NCBI RefSeq assembly: GCF_900700375.1
Contig: NW_021630118.1
Span: 62,001 to 126,000 of the forward strand
DNA from: Denticeps clupeoides
Lineage: Eukaryota; Chordata; Actinopteri; Clupeiformes; Denticipitidae
Direction: 5' to 3'
Length of the DNA stretch: 64,000 nucleotides
Part shown: piece after piece, positions 49,724-63,242 of the stretch
Numbering within the stretch: the stretch's first letter is position 1
Layout: each line of letters starts with the position of its first letter
Position numbers and translations under genes: made by a program
Notes under the pieces: generated by a model
Database searches by the model: none
What the model saw: the letters and a program-made list of their open reading frames with translations, nothing else
Told to the model about the DNA's origin: nothing

Positions 49724-50676
49724 GTTCTTTTTTAATTAGACAAAGAGTCACTTGGGACTAGGAAGATGTTGTACCAAGATTAGCATGGAACTTGTAAAGG
49801 GATGACACACAAATCAGTGAAGTGCTCCATATTTTCAACTTTTTTTGATTGACAAATAGGAACTAGGGTTCCTTAGGGAAAAGGGAGATGCTGTGCCAAA
49901 TTCCAAATGTTCAGTTTTTTTATTTTCAAAGCAAACACACAGGATGAACTACCATAAGAAGATCAGAAACATTTCCAACTGCAATCTGGTGTCAATGTAT
50001 TAATGAAGTTGCTCATGTAGTGGACAATCTCAATCATTTGGTATGATAAGAAGAACTGAAGCTGCTGTACATTTCTTTAGCTGACTCTAGGACTGACTCT
50101 ACACAGACAATTGTGTTTGTGGTTTAGTTGTGAACAACATGCTTGTGAGAGGGTAAACGCAGTCTGCCGCTATCAGGAATGATGCAGTCTAGATGCCCAC
50201 ATATGGGGACTTTGTAGGAGTCAGCACTAGCAAAATGCAGAGGTACAACCTCAGTCTGGGAAGACCACATATTTGAGAATGAAATTTCCCCTTCCAAAAA
50301 AGCATGAACTATAATGAAATGGCAGAAGATTGCTGCCAGTACCTTAACAGAGACCCAGACAGTGACATCACCACGTGGAATAAACACACTGCCTGGAACC
50401 ACGCCCCTTTCCTGCATTGACCTGCCCACTTTGTGATGTTCCTATGACTCTTGACACCAATCAAATTATTCTTCTTTCTTTGCTACACAAACTGACCACT
50501 ACTTTAATCATGCACCTCCACAAGTTACCAGCCTCTTGGAAAATGCAATTAGGGTAACTAAGCATTTGCTCTCCAAATATTTTATCACATTTTTACACAA
50601 TACTCCATACAAGGTCTTGGTGAGCAGAACAATGATATGGTCAGTATTATAAGTGGCAGCTGAGAAGCTGGTTGAT

Positions 50677-50782
50677 GTGCTTGCTACGGCTGCACATATA
50701 CTAAAATTGGATCGATACAGAGAAGATTAGCATGGCCCCTGCGAAAGGATGACACGCAAATCCGTGAAGCGTTCCATATTTT
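50677..50782 (+). ncRNA. U6: U6 snRNA variant gene, unit 49
   Basis: Consensus copy. TATA 50645-50652; remnant 50835-50894. Confidence 0.95.
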
Positions 50783-51735
50783 GTTCTTTTTTAATTAGAC
50801 AAAGAGTCACTTGGGACTAGGAAGATGTTGTACCAAGATTAGCATGGAACTTGCAAAAGGATGACACACAAATCAGTGAAGTGCTCCATATTTTCAACTT
50901 TTTTTGATTGACAAATAGGAACTAGGGTTCCTTAGGAAAAGGGAGATGCTGTGCCAAATTCCAAATGTTCAGTTTTTTTTATTTTCAAAGCAAACACACA
51001 GGATGAACTACCATAAGAAGATCAGAAACATTTCCAACTGCAATCTGGTGTCAATGTATTAATGAAGTTGCTCATGTAGTGGACAATCTCAATCATTTGG
51101 TATGATAAGAAGATACTGAAGCTGCTGTACATTTCTTTAGCTGACTCTAGGACTGACTCTACACAGACAATTGTGTTTGTGGTTTAGTTGTGAACAACAT
51201 GCTTGTGAGAGGGTAAACGCAGTCTGTCGCTATCAGGAATGATGCAGTCTAGATGCCCACATATGGGGACTTTGTAGGAGTCAGCACTAGCAAAATGCAG
51301 AGGTACAACCTCAGTCTGGGAAGACCACATATTTGAGAATGAAATTTCCCCTTCCAAAAAAGCATGAACTATAATGAAATGGCAGAAGATTGCTGTCAGT
51401 ACCTTAACAGAGACCCAGACAGTGACATCACCAAGTGGAATAAACACACTGCCTGGAACCACGCCCCTTTCCTGCATTGACCTACCCACTTCATGATGTT
51501 CCTATGACTCTTGACACCAATCAAATTATTCTTCTTACTTTGCTACACAAACTGACCACACTTTAATCATGCACCTCCACAAGTTACCAGCCTCTTGGAA
51601 AATGCAATTAGGGTAACTAAGCATTTGCTCTCCAAATATTTGATCACATTTTTACACAATACTCCATACAAGGTCTTGGTGAGCAGAACAATGATATGGT
51701 CAGTATTATAAGTGGCAGCTGAGAAGCTTGTTGAT

Positions 51736-51841
51736 GTGCTTGCTACGGCTGCACATATACTAAAATTGGATCGATACAGAGAAGATTAGCATGGCCCCTG
51801 CGAAAGGATGACACGCAAATCCGTGAAGCGTTCCATATTTT
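51736..51841 (+). ncRNA. U6: U6 snRNA variant gene, unit 50
   Basis: Consensus copy; the spacer E-box is CAAGTG here (near 51433). TATA 51704-51711; remnant 51894-51953. Confidence 0.95.
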
Positions 51842-52792
51842 GTTCTTTTTTAATTAGACAAAGAGTCACTTGGGACTAGGAAGATGTTGTACCAAGATTA
51901 GCATGGAACTTGTAAAGGGATGACACACAAATCAGTGAAGTGCTCCATATTTTCAACTTTTTTTGATTGACAAATAGGAACTAGGGTTCCTTAGGAAAAG
52001 GGAGATGCTGTGCCAAATTCCAAATGTTAGTTTTTTTTATTTTCAAAGCAAACACACAAGAATGAACTCCATAAGAAGATCAGAAACATTTCCAACTGCA
52101 TCTGGTGTCAATGTATTAATGAAGTTGCTCATGTAGTGGACAATCTCAATCATTTGGTATGATAAGAAGAACTGAAGCTGCTGTACATTTCTTTAGCTGA
52201 CTCTAGGCCTGACTCTACACAGACAATTGTGTTTGTGGTTTAGTTGTGAACAACATGCTTGTGAGAGGGTAAACGCAGTCTGTCGCTATCAGGAATGATG
52301 CAGTCTAGATGCCCACATATGGGGACTTTGTAGGAGTCAGCACTAGCAAAATGCAAAGGTACAACCTCAGTCTGGGAAGACCACATATTTGAGAATGAAA
52401 TTTCCCCTTCCAAAAAAGCATGAACTATAATGAAATGGCAGAAGATTGCTGTCAGTACCTTAACAGAGACCCAGACAGTGACATCACCACGTGGAATAAA
52501 CACACTGCCTGGAACCACGCCCCTTTCCTGCATTGACCTGCCCACTTTGTGATGTTCCTATGACTCTTGACACCAATCATAATTATTCTTCTTTCTTTGC
52601 TACACAAACTGACCATACTTTAATCATGCACCTCCACAAGTTACCAGCCTCTTGGAAAATGCAATTAGGGTAACTAAGCATTTGCTCTCCAAATATTTTA
52701 TCACATTTTTACACAATACTCCATACAAGGTCTTGGTGAGCAGAACAATGATATGGTCAGTATTATAAGTGGCAGCTGAGAAGCTGGTTGAT

Positions 52793-52898
52793 GTGCTTGC
52801 TACGGCTGCACATATACTAAAATTGGATCGATACAGAGAAGATTAGCATGGCCCCTGCGAAAGGATGACACGCAAATCCGTGAAGCGTTCCATATTTT
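52793..52898 (+). ncRNA. U6: U6 snRNA variant gene, unit 51
   Basis: Consensus copy. TATA 52761-52768; remnant 52951-53010. Confidence 0.95.
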
Positions 52899-53852
52899 GT
52901 TCTTTTTTAATTAGACAAAGAGTCACTTGGGACTAGGAAGATGTTGTACCAAGATTAGCATGGAACTTGCAAAAGGATGACACACAAATCAGTGAAGTGC
53001 TCCATATTTTCAACTTTTTTTGATTGACAAATAGGAACTAGGGTTCCTTAGGAAAAGGGAGATGCTGTGCCAAATTCCAAATGTTCAGTTTTTTTTTATT
53101 TTCAAAGCAAACACACAAGGATGAACTCCATAAGAAGATCAGAAACATTTCCAACTGCATCTGGTGTCAATGTATTAATGAAGTTGCTCATGTAGTGGAC
53201 AATCTCAATCATTTGGTATGATAAGAAGAACTGAAGCTGCTGTACATTTCTTTAGCTGACTCTAGGACTGACTCTACACAGACAATTGTGTTTGTGGTTT
53301 AGTTTTGAACAACATGCTTGTGAGAGGGTAAACGCAGTCTGTCGCTATCAGGAATGATGCAGTCTAGATGCCCACATATGGGGACTTTGTAGGAGTCAGC
53401 ACTAGCAAAATGCAGAGGTACAACCACAGTCTGGGAAGACCACATATTTGAGAATGAAATTTCCCCTTCCAAAAAAGCATGAACTATAATGAAATGGCAG
53501 AAGATTGCTGTCAGTACCTTAACAGAGACCCAGACAGTGACATCACCACGTGGAATAAACACACTGCCTGGAACCACGCCCCTTTCCTGCATTGACCTGC
53601 CCACTTTGTGATGTTCCCTATGACTCTTGACACCAATCAAATTATTCTTCTTTCTTTGCTACACAAACTGACCACTACTTTAATCATGCACCTCCACAAG
53701 TTACCAGCCTCTTGGAAAATGCAATTAGGGTAACTAAGCATTTGCTCTCCAAATATTTTATCACATTTTTACACAATACTCCATACAAGGTCTTGGTGAG
53801 CAGAACAATGATATGGTCAGTATTATAAGTGGCAGCTGAGAAGCTGGTTGAT

Positions 53853-53958
53853 GTGCTTGCTACGGCTGCACATATACTAAAATTGGATCGATACAGAGAA
53901 GATTAGCATGGCCCCTGCGAAAGGATGACACGCAAATCCGTGAAGCGTTCCATATTTT
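53853..53958 (+). ncRNA. U6: U6 snRNA variant gene, unit 52
   Basis: Consensus copy. TATA 53821-53828; remnant 54011-54070. Double-base sites near 53618 and 53675. Confidence 0.95.
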
Positions 53959-54907
53959 GTTCTTTTTTAATTAGACAAAGAGTCACTTGGGACTAGGAAG
54001 ATGTTGTACCAAGATTAGCATGGAACTTGTAAAGGGATGACACACAAATCAGTGAAGTGCTCCATATTTTCAACTTTTTTTGATTGACAAATAGGAACTA
54101 GGGTTCCTTGGGAAAAGGGAGATGCTGTGCCAAATTCCAAATGTTTTTTTTTTTATTTTCAAAGCAAACACACAGGGATGAAGACCATAAGAAGATCAGA
54201 AACATTTCCAACTGCAACTGGTGTCAATGTATTAATGAAGTTGCTCATGTAGTGGACAATCTCAATCATTTGGTATGATAAGAAGAACTGAAGCTGCTGT
54301 ACATTTCTTTAGCTGACTCTAGGACTGACTCTACACAGACAATTGTGTTTGTGGTTTAGTTGTGAACAACATGCTTGTGAGAGGGTAAACGCAGTCTGCC
54401 GCTATCAGGAATGATGCAGTCTAGATGCCCACATATGGGGACTTTGTAGGAGTCAGCACTAGCAAAATGCAGAGGTACAACCTCAGTCTGGGAAGACCAC
54501 ATATTTGAGAATGAAATTTCCCCTTCCAAAAAAGCATGAACTATAATGAAATGGCAGAAGATGGCTGCCAGTACCTTAACAGAGACCCAGACAGTGACAT
54601 CACCACGTGGAATAAACACACTGCCTGGAACCACGCCCCTTTCCTGCATTGACCTGCCCACTTTGTGATGTTCCTATGACTCTTGACACCAATCAAATTA
54701 TTCTTCTTTCTTTGCTACACAAACTGACCATACTTTAATCATGCACCTCCACAAGTTACCAGCCTCTTGGAAAATGCAATTAGGGTAACTAAGCATTTGC
54801 TCTCCAAATATTTTATCACATTTTTACACAATACTCCATACAAGGTCTTGGTGAGCAGAACAATGATATGGTCAGTATTATAAGTGGCAGCTGAGAAGCT
54901 TGTTGAT

Positions 54908-55013
54908 GTGCTTGCTACGGCTGCACATATACTAAAATTGGATCGATACAGAGAAGATTAGCATGGCCCCTGCGAAAGGATGACACGCAAATCCGTGAAG
55001 CGTTCCATATTTT
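54908..55013 (+). ncRNA. U6: U6 snRNA variant gene, unit 53
   Basis: Consensus copy. TATA 54876-54883; remnant 55066-55125. Confidence 0.95.
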
Positions 55014-55964
55014 GTTCTTTTTTAATTAGACAAAGAGTCACTTGGGACTAGGAAGATGTTGTACCAAGATTAGCATGGAACTTGTAAAAGGATGACACAC
55101 AAATCAGTGAAGTGCTCCATATTTTCAACTTTTTTTGATTGACAAATAGGAACTAGGGTTCCTTAGGAAAAGGGAGATGCTGTGCCAAATTCCAAATGTT
55201 CAGTTTTTTTTATTTTCAAAGCAAACACACAGGGATAAAGACCATAAGAAGATCAGAAACATTTCCAACTGCATCTGGTGTCAATGTATTAATGAAGTTG
55301 CTCATGTAGTGGACAATCTCAATCATTTGGTAAGATAAGAAGAACTGAAGCTGCTGTACATTTCTTTAGCTGACTCTAGGCCTGACTCTACACAGACAAT
55401 TGTGTTTGTGGTTTAGTTGTGAACAACATGCTTGTGAGAGGGTAAACGCAGTCTGCCGCTATCAGGAATGATGCAGTCTAGATGCCCACATATGGGGACT
55501 TTGTAGGAGTCAGCACTAGCAAAATGCAGAGGTACAACCTCAGTCTGGGAAGACCACATATTTGAGAATGAAATTTCCCCTTCCAAAAAAGCATGAACTA
55601 TAATGAAATGGCAGAAGATTGCTGCCAGTACCTTAACAGAGACCCAGACAGTGACATCACCACGTGGAATAAACACACTGCCTGGAACCACGCCCCTTTC
55701 CTGCATTGACCTGCCCACTTTGTGATGTTCCCATGACTCTTGACACCAATCAAATTATTCATCTTTCTTTGCTACACAAACTGACCACACTTTAATCATG
55801 CACCTCCACAAGTTACCAGCCTCTTGGAAAATGCAATTAGGGTAACTAAGCATTTGCTCTCCAAATATTTTATCACATTTTTACACAATACTCCATACAA
55901 GGTCTTGGTGAGCAGAACAATGATATGGTCAGTATTATAAGTGGCAGCTGAGAAGCTGGTTGAT

Positions 55965-56070
55965 GTGCTTGCTACGGCTGCACATATACTAAAATTGGAT
56001 CGATACAGAGAAGATTAGCATGGCCCCTGCGAAAGGATGACACGCAAATCCGTGAAGCGTTCCATATTTT
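55965..56070 (+). ncRNA. U6: U6 snRNA variant gene, unit 54
   Basis: Consensus copy; E-like features around it (TTATTCATC, TTTATTTTATTTTC). TATA 55933-55940; remnant 56123-56182. Confidence 0.95.
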
Positions 56071-57015
56071 GTTCTTTTTTAATTAGACAAAGAGTCACTT
56101 GGGACTAGGAAGATGTTGTACCAAGATTAGCATGGAACTTGCAAAAGGATGACACACAAATCAGTGAAGTGCTCCATATTTTCAACTTTTTTTGATTGAC
56201 AAATAGGAACTAGGGTTCCTTAGGAAAAGGGAGATGCTGTGCAAATTTCAAATGTTTATTTTATTTTCAAAGCAAACACACAGGGATAAAGACCATAAGA
56301 AGATCAGAAACTTTTCCAACTGCAACTGGTGTCAATGTATTAATGAAGTTGCTCATGTAGTGGACAATCTCAATCATTTGGTATGATTAGAAGATCTGAA
56401 GCTGCTGTACATTTCTTTAGCTGACTCTAGGCCTGACTCTACGCAGACAATTGTGTTTGTGGTTTAGTTGTGAACAACATGCTTGTAAGAGGGTAAACGC
56501 AGTCTGCCGCTATCAGGAATGATGCAGTCTAGATGCCCACATATGGGGACTTTGTAGGAGTCAGCACTAGCAAAATGCAGAGGTACAACCTCAGTCTGGG
56601 AAGACCACATATTTGAGAATGAAATTTCCCCTTCCAAAAAAGCATGAACTATAATGAAATGGCAGAAGATTGCTGCCAGTACCTTAACAGAGACCCAGAC
56701 AGTGACATCACCACGTGGAATAAACAAACTGCCTGGAACCACGCCCCTTTCCTGCATTGACCTGCCCACTTCATGATGTTCCTATGACTCTTGACACCAA
56801 TCAAATTATTCTTCTTACTTTGCTACACAAACTAAGAATACTTTAATCATGCACCTCCACAAGTTACCAGCCTCTTGGAAAATGCAATTAGGGTAACTAA
56901 GCATTTGCTCTCCAAATATTTTATCACATTTTTACACAATACTCCATACAAGGTCTTGGTGAGCAGAACAATGATATGGTCAGTATTATAAGTGGCAGCT
57001 GAGAAGCTTGTTGAT

Positions 57016-57121
57016 GTGCTTGCTACGGCTGCACATATACTAAAATTGGATCGATACAGAGAAGATTAGCATGGCCCCTGCGAAAGGATGACACGCAAAT
57101 CCGTGAAGCGTTCCATATTTT
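57016..57121 (+). ncRNA. U6: U6 snRNA variant gene, unit 55
   Basis: Consensus copy with an F-like spacer (GTAAGAGG, AATAAACAAACTG, TTCATGATG, AACTAAGAATAC) but no F-type U6 changes. TATA 56984-56991; remnant 57174-57233. Confidence 0.95.
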
Positions 57122-58077
57122 GTTCTTTTTTAATTAGACAAAGAGTCACTTGGGACTAGGAAGATGTTGTACCAAGATTAGCATGGAACTTGTAAAGGGA
57201 TGACACACAAATCAGTGAAGTGCTCCATATTTTCAACTTTTTTTGATTGACAAATAGGAACTAGGGTTCCTTAGGAAAAGGGAGATGCTGTGCCAAATTC
57301 CAAATGTTTAGTTTTTTTTTTTTTCAAAGCAAAACACACAGGATGAACTACCATAAGAAGATCAGAAACATGTCCAACTGCAATCTGGTGTCAATAGTAT
57401 TAATGAAGTTGCTCATGTAGTGGACAATCTCAATCATTTGGTAATGATAAGAAGTACTGAAGCTGCTGTACATTTCTTTAGCTGACTCTAGGCCTGACTC
57501 TACACAGACAATTGTGTTTGTGGTTTAGTTGTGAACAACATGCTTGTGAGAGGGTAAACGCAGTCTGTCGCTATCAGGAATGATGCAGTCTAGATGCCCA
57601 CATATGGGGACTTTGTAGGAGTCAGCACTAGCAAAATGCAAAGGTACAACCTCAGTCTGGGAAGACCACATATTTGAGAATGAAATTTCCCCTTCCAAAA
57701 AATCATGAACTATAATGAAATGGCAGAAGATTGCTGTCAGTACCTTAACAGAGACCCAGACAGTGACATCACCACGTGGAATAAACACACTGCCTGGAAC
57801 CACGCCCCTTTCCTGCATTGACCTGCCCACTTTGTGATGTTCCTATGACTCTTGACACCAATCAAATTATTCTTCTTTCTTTGCTACACAAACTGACCAC
57901 ACTTTAATCATGCACCTCCACAAGTTAACAGCCTCTTGGAAAATGCAATTAGGGTAACTAAGCATTTGCTCTCCAAATATTTTATCACATTTTTACACAA
58001 TACTCCATACAAGGTCTTGGTGAGCAGAACAATGATATGGTCAGTATTATAAGTGGCAGCCTGAGAAGCTTGTTGAT

Positions 58078-58183
58078 GTGCTTGCTACGGCTGCACATAT
58101 ACTAAAATTGGATCGATACAGAGAAGATTAGCATGGCCCCTGCGAAAGGATGACACGCAAATCCGTGAAGCGTTCCATATTTT
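58078..58183 (+). ncRNA. U6: U6 snRNA variant gene, unit 56
   Basis: Consensus copy, last of the central block. TATA 58045-58052 is 33 bp upstream because of a double-base insertion (GCAGCCTGAG near 58061). Remnant 58236-58295. Confidence 0.95.
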
Positions 58184-58521
58184 GTTCTTTTTTAATTAGA
58201 CAAAGAGTCACTTGGGACTAGGAAGATGTTGTACCAAGATTAGCATGGAACTTGTAAAGGGATGACACACAAATCAGTGAAGTGCTCCATATTTTCAACT
58301 TTTTTTGATTGACAAATAGGAACTAGGGTTCCTTGGGAAAAGGGAGATGCTGTGCCAAATTCCAAATGTTCAGTTTTTTTTATTTTCAAAGCAAACACAC
58401 AGGGATAAAGACCATAAGAAGATCAGAAACATTTCCAACTGCAACTGGTGTCAATGTATTAATGAAGTTGCTCATGTAGTGGACAATCTCAATCATTTGG
58501 TATGATAAGAAGAACTGAAGC

Positions 58522-59578
58522 TGCTGTACATTTCTTTAGCTGACTCTAGGACTGACTCTACGCAGACAATTGTGTTTGTGGTTTAGTTGTGAACAACATG
58601 CTTGTGAGAGGGTAAACGCAGTCTGTCGCTATCAGGAATGATGCAGTCTAGATGCCCACATATGGGGACTTTGTAGGAGTCAGCACTAGCAAAATGCAGA
58701 GGTACAACCACAGTCTGGGAAGACCACATATTTGAGAATGAAATTTCCCCTTCCAAAAAAGCATGAACTATAATGAAATGGCAGAAGATTGCTGCCAGTA
58801 CCTTAACAGAGACCCAGACAGTGACATCACCACGTGGAATAAACACACTGCCTGGAACCACGCCCCTTTCCTGCATTGACCTGCCCACTTCATGATGTTC
58901 CTATGACTCTTGACACCAATCAAATTATTCTTCTTACTTTGCTACACAAACTAAGAATACTTTAATCATGCACCTCCACAAGTTACCAGCCTCTTGGAAA
59001 ATGCAATTAGGGTAACTAAGCATTTGCTCTCTAAATATTTTATCAAATTTTTACACAATACTCCATACAAGGTCTTGGTGAGCAGAACAATGATTTGGTC
59101 AGTATTATAAGTGGCAGCCGAGAAGCTTGTTGATGTGCTTGCTACGGCTGCACATATACTAAAATTGGATCGATACAGAGAAGATTAGCATGGCCCCTGC
59201 GAAAGGATGACACGCAAATCCGTGAAGCGTTCCATATTTTGTTCTTTTTTAATTAGACAAAGAGTCACTTGGTACTAGGAAGATGTTGTACCAAGATTAG
59301 CATGGAACTTGTAAAGGGATGACACACAAATCAGTGAAGTGCTCCATATTTTCAACTTTTTTTGATTGACAAATAGGAACTAGGGTTCCTTGGGAAAAGG
59401 GAGATGCTGTGCCAAATTCCAAATGTTCAGTTTTTTTTATTTTCAAAGCAAACACACAGGGATGAATACCATAAGAAGGTCAGAAACATATCCAACTGCA
59501 ACTGGTGTCAAGGTATTAATGAAGTTGCTCATGTAGTGGACAATCTCAATCATTTCGTATGATAAGAAGTACTGAAGC
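58522..59578 (+). repeat. Chimeric unit: A front, C tail
   Basis: The front half matches A (TTCATGATG, AACTAAGAATAC, CTCTCTAAATATTTTATC, GATTTGGTC). After the U6 gene the tail matches C (GAAGGTCAGAAACATATCC, GGTATTAATG preceded by CAAG, CATTTCGTATG). A D unit follows, as it does after C elsewhere. An unequal exchange between A and C, losing B, explains the order. Confidence 0.75.
59135..59240 (+). ncRNA. U6: U6 snRNA variant gene, unit 57 (A/C chimera)
   Basis: Consensus copy in the unit whose front is A and tail is C; it has an intact U6, as in A. TATA 59103-59110; remnant 59293-59352. Confidence 0.95.
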
Positions 59579-60189
59579 TGCTGTACATTTCTTTAGCTGA
59601 CTCTAGGACGTACTCTACGCAGACAATTAGGTTGTGGTTTAGTTTTGAACAACATGCTTGTAAGAGGGTAAACGCAGTCTGCCGCTATCAGGAATGATGC
59701 AGTCTAGATGCCCACATATTGGGATTTTGTAGGAGTCAAACTAGCAAAATGCAAAGGTCCCACCTCAGTCTGGGAAGACCACATATTTGAGAATGAAATT
59801 TCCCCTTCCAAAAAAGCATGAACTATAATGAAATGGCAGAAGATGGCTGCCAGTACCTTAACAGAGACCCAGACAGTGACATCACCACGTGGAATAAACA
59901 CACTGCCTGGAACCACGCCCCTTTCCTGCATTGACCTGCCCACTTTGTGATGTTCCTTTGACTCTTGACACCAATCAAATTATTCTTCTTTCTTTGCTAC
60001 ACAAACTGACCATACTTTAATGATGCACCTCCACAAGTTACCAGCCTCTTGGAAATTGCATTTAGGGTAACTAAGCATTTGCTCTCCAAATATTTTATCA
60101 CATTTTTACACAATACTCCATACAAGGTCTTGGTGAGCAGAACAATGATATGGTCAGTATTATAAGTGGCAGCGGAGGAGCTTGTTGAT

Positions 60190-60295
60190 GTGCTTGCTAC
60201 GGCTGCACATATACTAAAATTGGATCGATACAGAGAAGATTAGCATGGCCCCTGCGAAAGGATGACACGCAAATTCGTGAAGCGTTCCATATTTT
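60190..60295 (+). ncRNA. U6: U6 snRNA variant gene, unit 58 (D)
   Basis: Full length with T86, like the D copies at 3732 and 12749. TATA 60158-60165; remnant 60348-60407. Confidence 0.95.
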
Positions 60296-61096
60296 GTTCT
60301 TTTTTAATTAGACAAAGAGTCACTTGGGACTAGGAAGATGTTGTACCAAGATTAGCATGGAACTTGCAAAAGGATGACCCACAAATTAGTGAAGTGCTCC
60401 ATATTTTCAACTTTTTTTGATTGACAAATAGGAACTAGGGTTCCTTAGGAAAAGGAAGATGCTGTGACAAATTCCAAATGTTTCTTTTATTTTCAAAGCA
60501 AACACACAGCGATAAAGACCATAAGAAGATCAGAAACTTTTCAAACTGCAACTGGTGTCAATGTATTGATGAAGTTGTTCATGTAGTGGACAATCTCAAT
60601 CATGCAGTCTAGATGCCCACATATTGGGATTTTGTAGGAGTCAAAACTAGCAAAATGCAGAGGTACAACCTCAGTCTGTGAAGACCTTATAATTGAGAAT
60701 GAAATTTCCCCTTCCAAAAAAGCATGAACTATAATGAAATGGCAGAAGATGGCTGCCAGTACCTTAACAGAGACCCAGACAGTGACATCACCACATGGAA
60801 TAAACACACTGCCTGGAACCACGCCCCTTTTCCTGCATTGACCTGCCCACTTTGTGATGTTCCCATGACTCTTGACACCAATCAAATTATTCTTCTTTCT
60901 TTTCTACACAAACTGACCACACTTTAATCATGCACCTCCACAAGTTACCAGCCTCTTGCAAAATGCAATTAGGGTAACTAAGCATTTGCTCTCCAAATAT
61001 TTTATCACATTTTTACACAATACTCCATACAAGGTCTTGGTGAGCAGAACAATGATATGGTCAGTATTATAAGTGGCAGCTGAGAAGCTGGTTGAT

Positions 61097-61202
61097 GTGC
61101 TTGCTACGGCTGCACATATACTAAAATTGGATCGATACAGAGAAGATTAGCATGGCCCCTGCGAAAGGATGACACGCACATTCGTGAAGCGTTCCATATT
61201 TT
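61097..61202 (+). ncRNA. U6: U6 snRNA variant gene, unit 59 (E)
   Basis: Full length with A83C and T86, like the copy at 4638. TATA 61065-61072; the backup terminator is T7 here. Remnant 61256-61314. Confidence 0.93.
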
Positions 61203-62137
61203 GTTCTTTTTTTAATTAGACAAAGAGTCACTTGGGACTAGGAAGAGGTTGTACCAAGATTAGCATGGAACTTGCAAAAGATGACACACAAATCAGTGAA
61301 GTGCTCCATATTTTCAACTTTTTTTGATTGACAAATAGGAACTAGGGTTCCTTAGGAAAAGGGAGATGCTGTGCAAATTTCAAATGTTTATTTTATTTTC
61401 AAAGCAAACACACAGGGATAAAGACCATAAGAAGATCAGAAACTTTTCCAACTGCAACTGGTGTCAATGTATTGATGAAGTTGTTCATGTAGTGGACAAT
61501 CTCAATCATTTGGTTTGATTAGAAGATCTGAAGCTGCTGTACATTTCTTTAGCTGACTCTAGGCCTGACTCAACGCAGACAATTGTGTTTGTGGTTTAGT
61601 TTTGAACAACATGCTTGTAAGAGGGTAAACGCAGTCTGCCGCTATCAGGAATGATGCAGTCTAGATGCCCACATATGGGGACTTTGTAGGAGTCCAATGC
61701 AGAGGTACAACCACAGTCTGGGAAGACCACATATTTGAGAATGAAATTTCCCCTTCCAAAAAAGCATGAACTATAATGAAATGGCAGAAGATTGCTGCCA
61801 GTACCTTAACAGATACCCAGACAGTGACATCACCACGTGTAATAAACAAACTGCCTGGAACCACGCCCCTTTCCTGCATTGACCTGCCCACTTCATGATG
61901 TTCCTATGACTCTTGACACCAATCAAATTATTCTTCTTACTTTGCTACACAAACTAAGAATACTTTAATCATGCACCTCCACAAGTTACCAGCCTCTTGG
62001 AAAATGCAATTATGGTAACTAAGCATTTGCTCTCCAAATATTTTATCACATTTTTACACAATACTCCATACAAGGTCTTGGTGAGCAGAACAATGATATG
62101 GTCAGTATTATAAGTGGCAGCTGAGAAGCTTGTTGAT

Positions 62138-62243
62138 GTGCTTGCTACGGCTGCACATATACTAAAATTGGATCGATACAGAGAAGTTTAGCATGGCCCC
62201 TGCGAAAGGAAGACACGCAAATCCGTGAAGCATTCCATATTTT
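62138..62243 (+). ncRNA. U6: U6 copy with core substitutions, unit 60 (F)
   Basis: A50T, T74A and G95A, as at 5675; likely non-functional because U74 is lost. TATA 62106-62113; remnant 62296-62355. Confidence 0.92.
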
Positions 62244-63191
62244 GTTCTTTTTTAATTAGACAAAGAGTCACTTGGGACTGGGAAGATGTTGTACCAAGAT
62301 TAGCATGGAACTTGTAAAGGGATGACACACAAATCAGTGAAGTGCTCCATATTTTCAACTTTTTTTGATTGACAAATAGGAACTAGGGTTCCTTAGGAAA
62401 AGGGAGATGCTGTGCCAAATTCCAAATGTTTAGTTTTTTTTTTTTCAAAGCAAAAACACAAGGATGAACTCCATAAGAAGATCAGAAACATGTCCAACTG
62501 CATCTGGTGTCAATATATTAATGAAGTTGCTCATGTAGTGGACAATCTCAATCATTTCGTATGATAAGAAAAACTGAAGCTGCTGTAGATTTCTTTAGCT
62601 GACACTAGGACTGACTACACAGACAATTGTGTTTGTGGTTTAGTTTTGAACAACATGCTTGTGAGAGGGTAAACGCAGTCTGTCGCTATCAGGAATGATG
62701 CAGTCTAGATGCCCACATATTGGGATTTTGTAGGAGTCAAAACTAGCAAAATGCAAAGGTACAACCTCAGTCTGTGAAGACCTTATAATTGAGAATGAAA
62801 TTTCCCCTTCCAAAAAAGCATGAACTATAATGAAATGGCAGAAGATGGCTGCCAGTACCTTAACAGAGACCCAGACAGTGACATCACCACATGGAATAAA
62901 CACACTGACTGGAACCACGCCCCTTTCCTGCATTGACCTGCCCACTTTGTGATGTTCCCATGACTCTTGACACCAATCAAATTATTCATCTTTCTTTGCT
63001 ACACAAACTGACCACACTTTAATCATGCACCTCTACAAGTTAACAGCCTCTTGGAAAATGCAATTAGGGTAACTAATCATTTGCTCTCTAAATATTTTAT
63101 CACATTTTTACACAATACTCCATACAAGGTCTTGGTGAGCAGAACAATGATATGGTCAGTATTATAAGTGGCAGCTGAGAAGCTGGTTGAT

Positions 63192-63242
63192 GTGCTTGCT
63201 ACGGCTGCACATATACTAAAATTGTGAAGCGTTCCGTATTTT
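63192..63242 (+). pseudogene. U6: U6 with 55-nt internal deletion, unit 61 (G)
   Basis: Nt 34-88 are missing, as in the copies at 2730, 6733 and 11748. TATA 63160-63167; remnant 63295-63354. Confidence 0.93.

Larger units (their letters stand above)
14094..58521 (+). repeat. Central array of 42 near-uniform U6 units
   Basis: Forty-two units average about 1,058 bp; all have a TATA element, and all but the copies at 25276, 35868 and 41155 have a consensus U6. Differences among units are mostly recombinations of the A-G alternatives rather than new mutations. Class features are still visible near both ends (A-like at 14094, C-like at the U6 at 17879, D-like at 18936, F-like at 21046, G-like at 22106, A-like at 23161; F-like at 57016) and fade toward the middle. 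Many one-base insertions look like two alternatives written together, so single-base detail is suspect. Confidence 0.85.
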
